8,986 nt of DNA. It comes from Clostridium sp. (GTDB lineage Bacteria > Bacillota > Clostridia > Clostridiales > Clostridiaceae). How positions within the stretch are numbered: position 1 is the stretch's first letter; the number at the start of each line of letters is the position of its first letter. The stretch spans positions 1 through 8,986 of the forward strand of contig JAHAIU010000109.1 of NCBI GenBank assembly GCA_018372555.1, written 5' to 3'. The notes under the pieces were generated by a model. The model was not told the origin of the DNA and did not search any database. It saw nothing but the letters and a program-made list of their open reading frames with translations. Made by a program: the position numbers and the translations under genes. Positions 1-5,455 of the stretch are shown here, piece after piece.

Positions 1-648
1 ACATTAAATTCATCTGACTTAATTATATATGGAAAAAATCAGTTTCATACGCAAGCTGTAAATAATGATTTATCCTGTTCCTATTTAACTATTATGTTTG
101 ATATGAAGTGCGATGATGAGAGATTAATATGTAATAAAATATTTCATTGTAGGAAGGAATTATATAAGAGTATAAGAAAGTTTGCAAAAAATATATCAAG
201 TGAAATACCATATTCAGAAAACTTAATTTTAAGTAATTTTCATGAGATTATTATTAGATTATTTCAATATGATTATTTAGATGTTGATGATGCGAAGCTA
301 CCTACAGAATCACAGCAACATTTCCAAGATGAGATATTAGAAAGAATACTTGCTTACATTAATAAAATGATTTGCTCCCCAATTAATATAGAAGAACTTT
401 GTAGTAAATTTGCAATTTCAAGATCATCTTTACAAACATTATTTAAAAATAATTTAAATACATCACCTAAAAAATATATAAATGACTTAAAACTATCTAA
501 AAGTAAGGAATTAATTAAAGAAAACAAGTATACAATTAGTGAAATAGCATTTATGTTAGGTTTTAATTCAATACACTACTTCTCTAGGGCATTTACTCAA
601 CATTATGAAATAAGTCCTAGTGAGTATGCTCAAACAGTATTTAAATAA
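1..648 (+). CDS. AraC-family transcriptional regulator, 5' end missing
   Basis: The reading frame is open from base 1, so this is the last 215 codons of a longer gene; the ATG at 94 is internal. The first residues (NSSDLIIYGKNQFHTQA, then a YLTIMFDM strand) resemble the end of the cupin-like effector domain of AraC regulators, where a 'GD-x-hydrophobic ... H' pattern is usual. The last ~100 residues form the double helix-turn-helix DNA-binding domain: first HTH around INIEELCSKFAISRSSLQTLFK, then the connecting helix, then the second HTH with the family signature ISEIAFMLGFNSIHYFSRAF and a PSEY end. AraC proteins with a cupin domain usually bind a sugar or other small ligand and activate neighbouring genes. 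It converges on the amino-sugar operon, so it could regulate that operon, but nothing in the sequence shows this. Family call is secure; ligand and targets are unknown. Confidence 0.93.
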   Translation, partial: TLNSSDLIIYGKNQFHTQAVNNDLSCSYLTIMFDMKCDDERLICNKIFHCRKELYKSIRKFAKNISSEIPYSENLILSNFHEIIIRLFQYDYLDVDDAKLPTESQQHFQDEILERILAYINKMICSPINIEELCSKFAISRSSLQTLFKNNLNTSPKKYINDLKLSKSKELIKENKYTISEIAFMLGFNSIHYFSRAFTQHYEISPSEYAQTVFK

Positions 649-676
649 CAGAAAATCTATATAACATAGTTAAAAT

Positions 677-725
677 AAAAAACAGAGAAGGAGCTGCCTA
701 GAAGGCAGTTCCTTCTCTGTTTTTT
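677..725. terminator. bidirectional Rho-independent terminator
   Basis: A 17-bp stem (682-698 with 704-720, one G-U pair) closes a 5-base loop, TAGAA. It is flanked by six A on the left and T5 directly after the right arm, so it has a U-tract when read in either direction. It lies between the convergent ends of the AraC-type gene and the YajC-like gene and should stop transcription of both. Confidence 0.95.
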
Positions 726-760
726 AGGAGTTATTAATAAATTGCTTAGTAAGTAAACTT

Positions 761-1039
761 TTACAAGGTATTTTGAATTGAATATCTAGATATAGTTATT
801 ACTACATTTTTAGCAACTTCGACCTCTACAGTTTCTTTTCCTGCAGATACAACCTTACCATATATACCGCCACAGAATACTACCTTCATACCTGCTTTTA
901 ATTCAACATGAATATCCTTTAGTTCAGAGGTTCTCTTTTTAATGTTTTTAGCAGATATAAATATTAATATTAGTGCAACTATTCCAGCTAATACTGCAAC
1001 TGTAATACATGTCCATAAAACTACTTCCCAATTTATCAT
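761..1039 (-). CDS. yajC: YajC-like single-pass membrane protein in PTS operon
   Basis: A 92-residue protein with one N-terminal membrane helix (about residues 8-29, VLWTCITVAVLAGIVALILI), a basic stretch (KNIKKR), then a small soluble domain. The soluble part has the YajC hallmarks: LKAGMKVVFCGGIYGKVVS, a VEVEVA strand and ITISRYSIQ at the end. YajC is an accessory partner of the SecDF/SecYEG translocase. Paralogues are also found as the last gene of mannose-family PTS clusters, as in the streptococcal hyaluronate PTS locus, where their role is unclear. The start at 1039 is chosen because the upstream gene stops one base earlier (1041) and GAGG lies about 12 bases before it; an ATG four codons upstream (1051) has its SD directly abutting it. 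The location behind a PTS IIA gene, not near secDF or tgt, suggests a PTS-linked copy. Whether it acts in secretion or sugar transport cannot be told from sequence. Confidence 0.85.
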   Translation of the reverse strand: MINWEVVLWTCITVAVLAGIVALILIFISAKNIKKRTSELKDIHVELKAGMKVVFCGGIYGKVVSAGKETVEVEVAKNVVITISRYSIQNTL

Positions 1040-1040
1040 A

Positions 1041-1472
1041 TTAAATACCATCCTCACATTCAATATCTTCATGAACCTTAAAATCAAACTTTACGACACC
1101 ACTTTTACCAACCTCAATTGCTGATTCAGATAAAGAAGGCACATCATCTATAATATCTTTAGTCATAGATATTTCAAGGGCCATAGGAAGGTTTGTACCA
1201 CCTACTACCTCCATTGGTTTTTCTAATTCCATCTTAACTTCAACTAAGGTTTTAAATGGTGAGCCACCAGCTAAGTCACTAAGAGCTAAAATACCATCAC
1301 AATTGTTTAAATTCTTTAATGAAGCATAATATTTTTCTTTTAGAGATTCTGTAGAGTCTGTTTCTTCAAAATCAACATATTCTACATTATAAGTTTCTCC
1401 TGCAATTAGTTTTATAGATGTACGTAGTCCAGATGCAAAGTTTCCATGTCCGCTTATTATTAATCCTATCAT
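1041..1472 (-). CDS. PTS EIIA component, mannose/GalNAc (AgaF-like) family
   Basis: A 143-residue cytoplasmic EIIA of the mannose superfamily. It accepts phosphate from HPr on a histidine and passes it to a IIB partner. The phosphorylated histidine is His9 in MIGLIISGHGNFASGL. The conserved Asp66 in ALSDLAGGSPF and the GGTNLPM segment (91-97) complete the active-site signature. The ATG at 1472 is preferred: AGGAG sits 9 bases before it and MIGLI is the usual family N-terminus. In-frame ATGs at 1478 and 1481 are only 3 and 0 bases from the SD. It lies 46 bases downstream of agaS and one base ahead of the YajC-like gene, so the three are one operon. No IIB, IIC or IID gene follows, so it must serve permease subunits encoded elsewhere or be an orphan. 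Substrate (GalNAc, galactosamine or another amino sugar) is inferred from agaS and nagA. Confidence 0.92.
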   Translation of the reverse strand: MIGLIISGHGNFASGLRTSIKLIAGETYNVEYVDFEETDSTESLKEKYYASLKNLNNCDGILALSDLAGGSPFKTLVEVKMELEKPMEVVGGTNLPMALEISMTKDIIDDVPSLSESAIEVGKSGVVKFDFKVHEDIECEDGI

Positions 1473-1518
1473 TTTCATCATCTCCTAGAATAGATTATTA
1501 AATACTTAAGTAATAATT

Positions 1519-2697
1519 TTATTTACATGTGTAAGGGTATAATGTAACACCCTTAACAACACGATTTACCTCTCCAGATGGGCAAGGGTTATCAGGTGTT
1601 AAGCCTAGTGATAAGGACTTTAATACTGATAGTGTTTGAGCAAAAGTAATATAAGCTAATCCTAATTCAGCATTATTTAAGTTATGCTTAATATCATAAG
1701 CATATGTGTAATCAGCCAAAGACTTCATTTCGTCATAAGGCTTATTTGAAATTATAACTAACTTATTATTTTTTCTTTGGCTACTTATTTCCTTTATTAG
1801 ATCAAATTCGTATTTATAAGTGTATTCATCATCACTTACATATACTACTGTTAATGTTGAATCATCAATTATTGATTTTGGACCATGTCTAAATCCTAAA
1901 GGTGTATCAAAGACTGAAACAGTTTTACCAGCTGTTAGTTCAAGCATTTTTAAAGAAGATTCTTGAGATACTCCCTTTAAAACATTACTACCTAAATAAA
2001 CTATTCTATCAAAAGCAAATTCATCAACTATATTAGAGGCAATTTCAAAACCTTTATCTAAGAAAGCTTGAGTTGCTGAAGATATATTATTAATTACTGT
2101 AGATTTTTCATCTAATTTATCAAGGTTAAAGCATAGGTATGCTGCTAAATACATATTAGAAAAGCTAGATGTCATAGCAAAAGATTGGTCATGAGTTTCG
2201 TCAGTAAGATTTATTGCATAACAATTATTAAGTTCTTCTGCCATTTTAGATAAGGCACCATTTTTATTACAAGTTATGAATAGATTATATAATTTATTAG
2301 AAACGGCACTAGCAGCCTCAACAGCTCCTATAGATTCAGGAGAATTACCTGAACGTCCAAAGCTAATTAATAATGTTGGTTTATTTCTTGATATATAAGA
2401 TTCTGGAGAAGCAACTATATCAGTTGTTCCATAAGATTTAACTTTAAAGTTTAGCTTTTTATTTAAATAAGTATATAATGAATTCCCTACAAATTCACTA
2501 GTTCCAGCACCAGTAAATATTACATCAAAGTCATCACAACAAATAACTTGATTAATAAAATCTTGTAAGGATTTTTTACTTTCTTTAATTTGCGCTAATG
2601 TTTTTATCCATGTAGTAGGTTGTTGATATATTTCTTTCAAGGTAAATGTAGAAGATAATTCTTTCATTTTATCTTCATCAATATTAAAAATATTCAT
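1519..2697 (-). CDS. agaS: AgaS: SIS-domain amino-sugar-6-phosphate deaminase/isomerase
   Basis: A 392-residue cytoplasmic enzyme with two SIS (sugar isomerase) domains, the normal AgaS length. AgaS is described as converting galactosamine-6-phosphate to tagatose-6-phosphate with release of ammonia. SIS domain 1 (about 45-195) holds VIFTGAGTSEFVGN and the phosphate-binding serine loop ISFGRSGNSPES. SIS domain 2 (about 225-365) holds VYLGSNVLKGVSQESS, then LELTAG (Glu253) and GFRHGPKS (His271), placed like the catalytic Glu and His of the GlmS isomerase domain. The C-terminal PDNPCPSGEVNRVVKGVTLYP stretch is characteristic of AgaS and is not found in GlmS or FrlB. The start has GGGGGA 7 bases upstream. 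It is the first gene of the leftward operon with PTS IIA and the YajC-like gene, and is divergent from nagA, which makes its likely substrate. Activity on glucosamine-6-phosphate cannot be excluded. Confidence 0.94.
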   Translation of the reverse strand: MNIFNIDEDKMKELSSTFTLKEIYQQPTTWIKTLAQIKESKKSLQDFINQVICCDDFDVIFTGAGTSEFVGNSLYTYLNKKLNFKVKSYGTTDIVASPESYISRNKPTLLISFGRSGNSPESIGAVEAASAVSNKLYNLFITCNKNGALSKMAEELNNCYAINLTDETHDQSFAMTSSFSNMYLAAYLCFNLDKLDEKSTVINNISSATQAFLDKGFEIASNIVDEFAFDRIVYLGSNVLKGVSQESSLKMLELTAGKTVSVFDTPLGFRHGPKSIIDDSTLTVVYVSDDEYTYKYEFDLIKEISSQRKNNKLVIISNKPYDEMKSLADYTYAYDIKHNLNNAELGLAYITFAQTLSVLKSLSLGLTPDNPCPSGEVNRVVKGVTLYPYTCK

Positions 2698-2738
2698 ATT
2701 AATGTCCCCCGTCTTTATATTATAGATTATTAATTCTA

Positions 2739-2766
2739 ATTATAATAAAGAGTTTTTTAAATTCAA
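2739..2766 (-). promoter_or_regulatory. candidate sigma-A promoter for agaS operon
   Basis: On the minus strand TTGAAT (2761-2766) lies 16 bases before a perfect TATAAT (2739-2744). Transcription would begin near 2732 and leave about 35 bases of leader before agaS. This leader is too short for a riboswitch. Hexamer match is good but untested; a second TATAAT at 2719-2724 lacks a fitting -35. Confidence 0.6.
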
Positions 2767-2830
2767 TGGAAGTGGTGAAAGATATAATATGTCTGTTGAA
2801 AAGTGCAAATATTAGCTTAATAAACTTATG

Positions 2831-2859
2831 TATAATTAGAGATAAGGTGGACAAGGAGG
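2831..2859 (+). promoter_or_regulatory. candidate -10 box and SD for nagA
   Basis: A perfect TATAAT at 2831-2836 sits about 30 bases before the nagA start, with no good -35 at 16-18 bases upstream; TTGAAA (2796-2801) is too far away. AAGGAGG at 2853-2859, six bases before ATG 2866, is a near-ideal ribosome binding site and fixes the nagA start. The weak -35 would fit activator dependence or a minor promoter. Confidence 0.45.
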
Positions 2860-2865
2860 TATAGC

Positions 2866-4005
2866 ATGTTAGTACAAAGTAAAAAAGTTTGGATTGCTGA
2901 TCAATTTATTCCAGCTCAAATTGAAATTGATGATAATAAAATAGTTAATATTTATACCTATAATGAAAAAGAAGGTGCTTTCGATTATGGAAGTAAGAGG
3001 ATTGTACCAGGATTTATAGATATTCACTGTCATGGAGCATATGGATTCGATACAAATGATGCTGAAGAACAAGGATTAAGAAATTGGACAAAGAGAATAG
3101 TTAATGAAGGAGTTACATCAATACTGCCTACTACAATAACTCAAAGTAAAGAAGTTTTGACTAAGGCATTGGCTAATGTGGCAAAGGTGGTTGAAGAAGG
3201 ATATGAAGGAGCAGAGATATTAGGAGTTCATTTTGAAGGTCCTTATCTTGATATGGAATATAAAGGAGCTCAACCAAAAGAATATATAGTCAAGCCTACC
3301 ATTAAAGAGTTCCAGAGTTATCAAAAGGCTGCAAAAGGATTAATAAAATATGTAACCTTAGCAACTGAGACAGATGAGGATTATTCACTTACAGAGTATT
3401 TATTTAATAATGAAGTAGTGGTTAGTATAGGGCATTCAGCAGCTACATATGAAGAAGCTATATTTGCTTTTGCTCATGGTGCTAGATCACAAACTCATGT
3501 ATATAATGGTATGACTCCATTTAATCATAGAAAAAATGGTTTAGTGGGGGCTGCTTTAAGGGTTAAGGGAATGTATGGAGAAATAATCTGCGATGGTAAT
3601 CATTCCACTACAGCAGCACTATATAACTTCTTCAATGCAAAGGGACCAGATTACGGAATTATGATTACAGATGCCTTAATGGCAAAGGGGTACGAACCTG
3701 GATCTAGGTTTACTTTTGGAGGAAATGAGATTGAAATCTATGAAGATGGTAGTGCTCATTTAGTAGAAACAAAAGGATTAGCAGGATCTACATTAAGAAT
3801 GAATGAAGGGCTTAGAATACTAGTTGAAGAAGCAATGGTACCATTTAATTATGCTATTAATTCCTGTACTACTAATCCAGCAAAATGCTTAGGTATTGAC
3901 AAGCGTAAGGGAAGAATAGGAGTTGGATATGATAGCGACTTAGTAATCCTTAATGATGATTATTCAGTACAACAAACATTTTGTTTAGGAAAGGCGATGT
4001 TATAA
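2866..4005 (+). CDS. nagA: N-acetylhexosamine-6-phosphate deacetylase (NagA/AgaA)
   Basis: A 379-residue cytoplasmic amidohydrolase of the usual NagA length. It removes acetate from GlcNAc-6-P or, in AgaA-type enzymes, GalNAc-6-P. Visible motifs in order: the metal-site entry PGFIDIHCHG (His54, His56), HFEGPYL (metal ligand Glu124), SIGHSAAT (His190), HVYNGMTPFNHR (His211), ICDGNHS (His246) and the catalytic Asp269 in MITDALMAKG. The C-terminal small beta domain ends with the typical GRIGVGYDSDLVIL. All expected catalytic positions are intact. It starts at ATG 2866 behind AAGGAGG and is divergent from agaS, whose product acts on the next intermediate, so GalNAc-6-P is at least as likely a substrate as GlcNAc-6-P; sequence alone does not separate them. 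No nagB (glucosamine-6-P deaminase) is nearby. The stop codon overlaps the start of the next gene. Confidence 0.96.
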   Translation: MLVQSKKVWIADQFIPAQIEIDDNKIVNIYTYNEKEGAFDYGSKRIVPGFIDIHCHGAYGFDTNDAEEQGLRNWTKRIVNEGVTSILPTTITQSKEVLTKALANVAKVVEEGYEGAEILGVHFEGPYLDMEYKGAQPKEYIVKPTIKEFQSYQKAAKGLIKYVTLATETDEDYSLTEYLFNNEVVVSIGHSAATYEEAIFAFAHGARSQTHVYNGMTPFNHRKNGLVGAALRVKGMYGEIICDGNHSTTAALYNFFNAKGPDYGIMITDALMAKGYEPGSRFTFGGNEIEIYEDGSAHLVETKGLAGSTLRMNEGLRILVEEAMVPFNYAINSCTTNPAKCLGIDKRKGRIGVGYDSDLVILNDDYSVQQTFCLGKAML

Positions 4006-4529
4006 TGAAGAAGAATGTATCAAATTTATCTGGAAATAACATTTATTTAGATAGATATGGAGAAAAAGTCTATTATAATATATTTAATAAAAATGGCTAT
4101 ATTGTATCTAAGCAAGTTGAATCAAAATTTAGATTATTTTATTATAGATACTCAGTTATATTTATTGTAATGATTTTGCTTGGAGATTATTTTAATTCGC
4201 TACAAAATACATTATTAGTAGGGGGTGGAGCTATAGTTTTAGTAGAACTATACTTTAGGCTTTTCTTTTTAAATAAGTTAAAAGTTATAAAGGACTTTAA
4301 AAGAGAACGTAAGACTTCAATATTAGAAAGCATAATTAATAGCAAAGAAAAAGAGAAGACAATGATGAAGGCAATTGCTTATGTTCTATTAAGTATTCTT
4401 ATTATTATAAATGCAATACAACAAAATTTTAATGCAATATTTTTAATCTTAAGTGGATTAGTAGCAGTATATAGTTTTTATATTGCAATTATTAATATTA
4501 TTGCTTTTAGTAGGATGAAAAAAATATAA
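4005..4529 (+). CDS. unrecognised four-helix membrane protein, coupled to nagA
   Basis: A 174-residue protein whose family I do not recognise. A polar N-terminus (1-45, many Asn, Tyr and Lys) is followed by two hydrophobic segments (about 47-64 and 68-88), a basic cytoplasmic-looking loop (KLKVIKDFKRERK, 91-103, then a charged helix to 118), and two more hydrophobic segments (about 121-138 and 142-168), ending in RMKKI. By the positive-inside rule both ends and the central loop would be cytoplasmic. The start ATG 4005 overlaps the nagA stop as TAATG, with AAAGG about 10 bases upstream; this implies translational coupling. A TTG at 3981 in the same frame, inside nagA, is less likely as start. 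No signal peptide, catalytic motif or transporter signature is seen. Coupling suggests a link to amino-sugar use, perhaps only through co-transcription. Confidence 0.85.
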   Translation: MKKNVSNLSGNNIYLDRYGEKVYYNIFNKNGYIVSKQVESKFRLFYYRYSVIFIVMILLGDYFNSLQNTLLVGGGAIVLVELYFRLFFLNKLKVIKDFKRERKTSILESIINSKEKEKTMMKAIAYVLLSILIIINAIQQNFNAIFLILSGLVAVYSFYIAIINIIAFSRMKKI

Positions 4530-4530
4530 T

Positions 4531-4552
4531 TTTTAATCTAATTTTAATCTTT
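4531..4552 (+). promoter_or_regulatory. 11-bp tandem direct repeat, candidate response-regulator site
   Basis: Two abutting 11-base units, TTTTAATCTAA (4531-4541) and TTTTAATCTTT (4542-4552), share their first nine bases exactly. An 11-base repeat puts both halves on the same DNA face, the arrangement bound by OmpR/PhoB-family dimers. It lies upstream of the first UBA-like gene and about 1.5 kb from an OmpR-family regulator of the same block. The candidate -10 is 28 bases downstream. The link to that regulator is inference, and AT-rich DNA gives such repeats by chance more often than balanced DNA. Confidence 0.45.
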
Positions 4553-4569
4553 CTTATATTTTAGATTAA
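4533..4569. repeat. 9-bp perfect inverted repeat, weak terminator or operator
   Basis: TTAATCTAA (4533-4541) is exactly complementary to TTAGATTAA (4561-4569), with a 19-base loop; TTAATCT at 4544-4550 can pair with the same right arm over a 12-base loop. A short TTTT follows. The stem has almost no GC and the T-tract is poor, so it is at best a weak terminator for the nagA unit. It overlaps the 11-bp repeats and could equally be a third, inverted half-site. Confidence 0.35.
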
Positions 4570-4580
4570 TTTTCTAGACG

Positions 4581-4586
4581 TATTAT
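4581..4586 (+). promoter_or_regulatory. candidate -10 box for first UBA-like gene
   Basis: TATTAT (5 of 6 to consensus) lies about 50 bases before ATG 4638. No recognisable -35 is found 16-18 bases upstream (ATTTTA, TTTTAG). A poor -35 beneath tandem repeats is what an activator-dependent promoter looks like, but the call is weak by itself. Confidence 0.35.
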
Positions 4587-4637
4587 ATAACCATAGTAGA
4601 TGAGAGAGAAAAAATAAAAACTGTGGAGGTAATAATA

Positions 4638-5183
4638 ATGGAAAGAAATGAAATGATTGAAATTTTAATGGGAAAGGTTAATCTTAGTAAAGAAGAGGCT
4701 ACAGAAGCTTTAGAAAACTGTGATTGGGATCTTCTAGATGTAATTATTTATTTAGAGAGAAAAGGAAAAGTAGAAAACAATGAAACTACAACTATAATTG
4801 AGGTACAATCAGAAGATCAAAAGGAAGAAAAGAAAAAAGGAAATAAGAACCATGATGAAAAATGTGGTGGTATTGGAGAAATAGTTGGAAGAGTATTTAG
4901 ATTTATAGGAAAGGTATTAAAAAAGGGAAATGAAAATTACTTTGAAATAAGAAAAGAAAATGAAAAACCTATAAGAATATCTTTAACTATATCAGTACTA
5001 TTATTAATATTTTTATTTATACCAAGTGCTATATTATTAGTAGTGGGATTATTCTGTGGATATAAGTATTCCGTAGTTGGTCCTCATATTAATTATGAAG
5101 GCGTAAATGATATATTTGAAAAAGTATCAGAATCAGCAGATACTATTAAAAAGGATTTTAAAGAAGGATATGAGAACAACTAA
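4638..5183 (+). CDS. membrane protein with UBA/TS-N-like domain, DUF4342-like (copy 1)
   Basis: A 181-residue protein. Residues 1-45 resemble the three-helix UBA/TS-N fold known from the EF-Ts N-terminus (VNLSKEEATEALENCDWDLLDVIIYLERKG, with Trp30-Asp31). A charged Lys/Glu linker follows (46-76), then GGIGEIVGRVFRFIGKVLKKGNENYFEI (78-104), then one long hydrophobic stretch with a central proline (about 113-142, LLLIFLFIPSAILLVVGLFCG). The tail (153-181) is amphipathic and charged. The second half resembles DUF4342, a family of unknown function. The hydrophobic stretch could be one helix or a re-entrant hairpin. Start ATG 4638 has GGAGG 8 bases upstream; a GTG at 4623 in the same frame is inside the SD region. 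The gene stands alone, between an 11-bp repeat region and a terminator. It is paralogous to the gene at 5456, with 21 of the first 46 positions identical. Domain calls are by eye. Confidence 0.85.
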   Translation: MERNEMIEILMGKVNLSKEEATEALENCDWDLLDVIIYLERKGKVENNETTTIIEVQSEDQKEEKKKGNKNHDEKCGGIGEIVGRVFRFIGKVLKKGNENYFEIRKENEKPIRISLTISVLLLIFLFIPSAILLVVGLFCGYKYSVVGPHINYEGVNDIFEKVSESADTIKKDFKEGYENN

Positions 5184-5210
5184 CAATTAGCAGTTAACAA
5201 TTAATAGTTA
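5183..5210 (+). repeat. 14-bp imperfect tandem repeat
   Basis: Units 5183-5196 (ACAATTAGCAGTTA) and 5197-5210 (ACAATTAATAGTTA) are adjacent and differ at two bases. They begin on the last base of the preceding stop codon. A TTAAC/GTTAA inverted pair (5194-5198, 5207-5211) lies within. Function unknown; it may be a slippage product or a remnant of a dispersed intergenic repeat. Confidence 0.55.
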
Positions 5211-5283
5211 AAAAACAATTTATTACAAATTATTTAAATAGAATTAGTGAATGTTTAAAGAGTTCTTATGAATATATTGAAAG

Positions 5284-5311
5284 CCCCTGTTAAAAAAACA
5301 GAGGTTTTTTT
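5284..5311 (+). terminator. Rho-independent terminator after copy 1
   Basis: CCCCTGTT (5284-5291) pairs with AACAGAGG (5297-5304) with one C-A mismatch, over a loop of five A, and is followed at once by T7 (5305-5311). It should end most transcription of the first UBA-like gene and separates it from the next operon. Confidence 0.8.
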
Positions 5312-5386
5312 CTTTATAATTAGTATTAGTAGGAATTCTTTTTATTATAGCTTCTTATTTTTTTATTATAAAGATAGAAAGATAGA

Positions 5387-5395
5387 TGGTATAAT
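5387..5395 (+). promoter_or_regulatory. extended -10 promoter of the UBA-like/two-component operon
   Basis: TGG-TATAAT, that is TGn directly before a perfect -10 hexamer (5390-5395), forms an extended -10; the -35 position is AT-rich without a clear match. The predicted start near 5402 gives a leader of about 54 bases. The first gene has AAGGAGG (5442-5448) seven bases before ATG 5456. Confidence 0.6.
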
Positions 5396-5455
5396 TTAAT
5401 AAATAAGTCTTAGTATAGTTAAATTTATATAAGCCATGAATAAGGAGGATTATTT

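Noticed and set aside
1040..1087. Longer YajC-like protein starting at 1087
   Set aside because: The extra 16 residues would lie inside the PTS IIA gene with a poorer ribosome site, and YajC proteins normally begin just before the membrane helix.
942..1124. 60-codon open frame on the plus strand
   Set aside because: It lies antisense across the YajC-like and PTS IIA genes, has no ribosome binding site and its translation looks like no family; a shadow frame.
2698..2865. Riboswitch or glmS-type ribozyme in the agaS/nagA intergenic region
   Set aside because: Predicted leaders are only about 25-35 bases, with no paired structure or conserved core visible.
2869..3072. 67-codon open frame on the minus strand
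   Set aside because: Antisense to the conserved start of nagA, low-complexity Ile/Asn/Ser-rich product, no SD.
3981..4004. TTG start for the four-helix membrane protein
   Set aside because: The ATG at 4005 overlapping the nagA stop is the conventional coupled start, with AAAGG about 10 bases upstream.
5312..5373. 9-bp inverted repeat CTTTATAAT / ATTATAAAG
   Set aside because: All but two bases are A/T, the arms are 44 bases apart and it straddles the terminator and promoter; chance is sufficient explanation.
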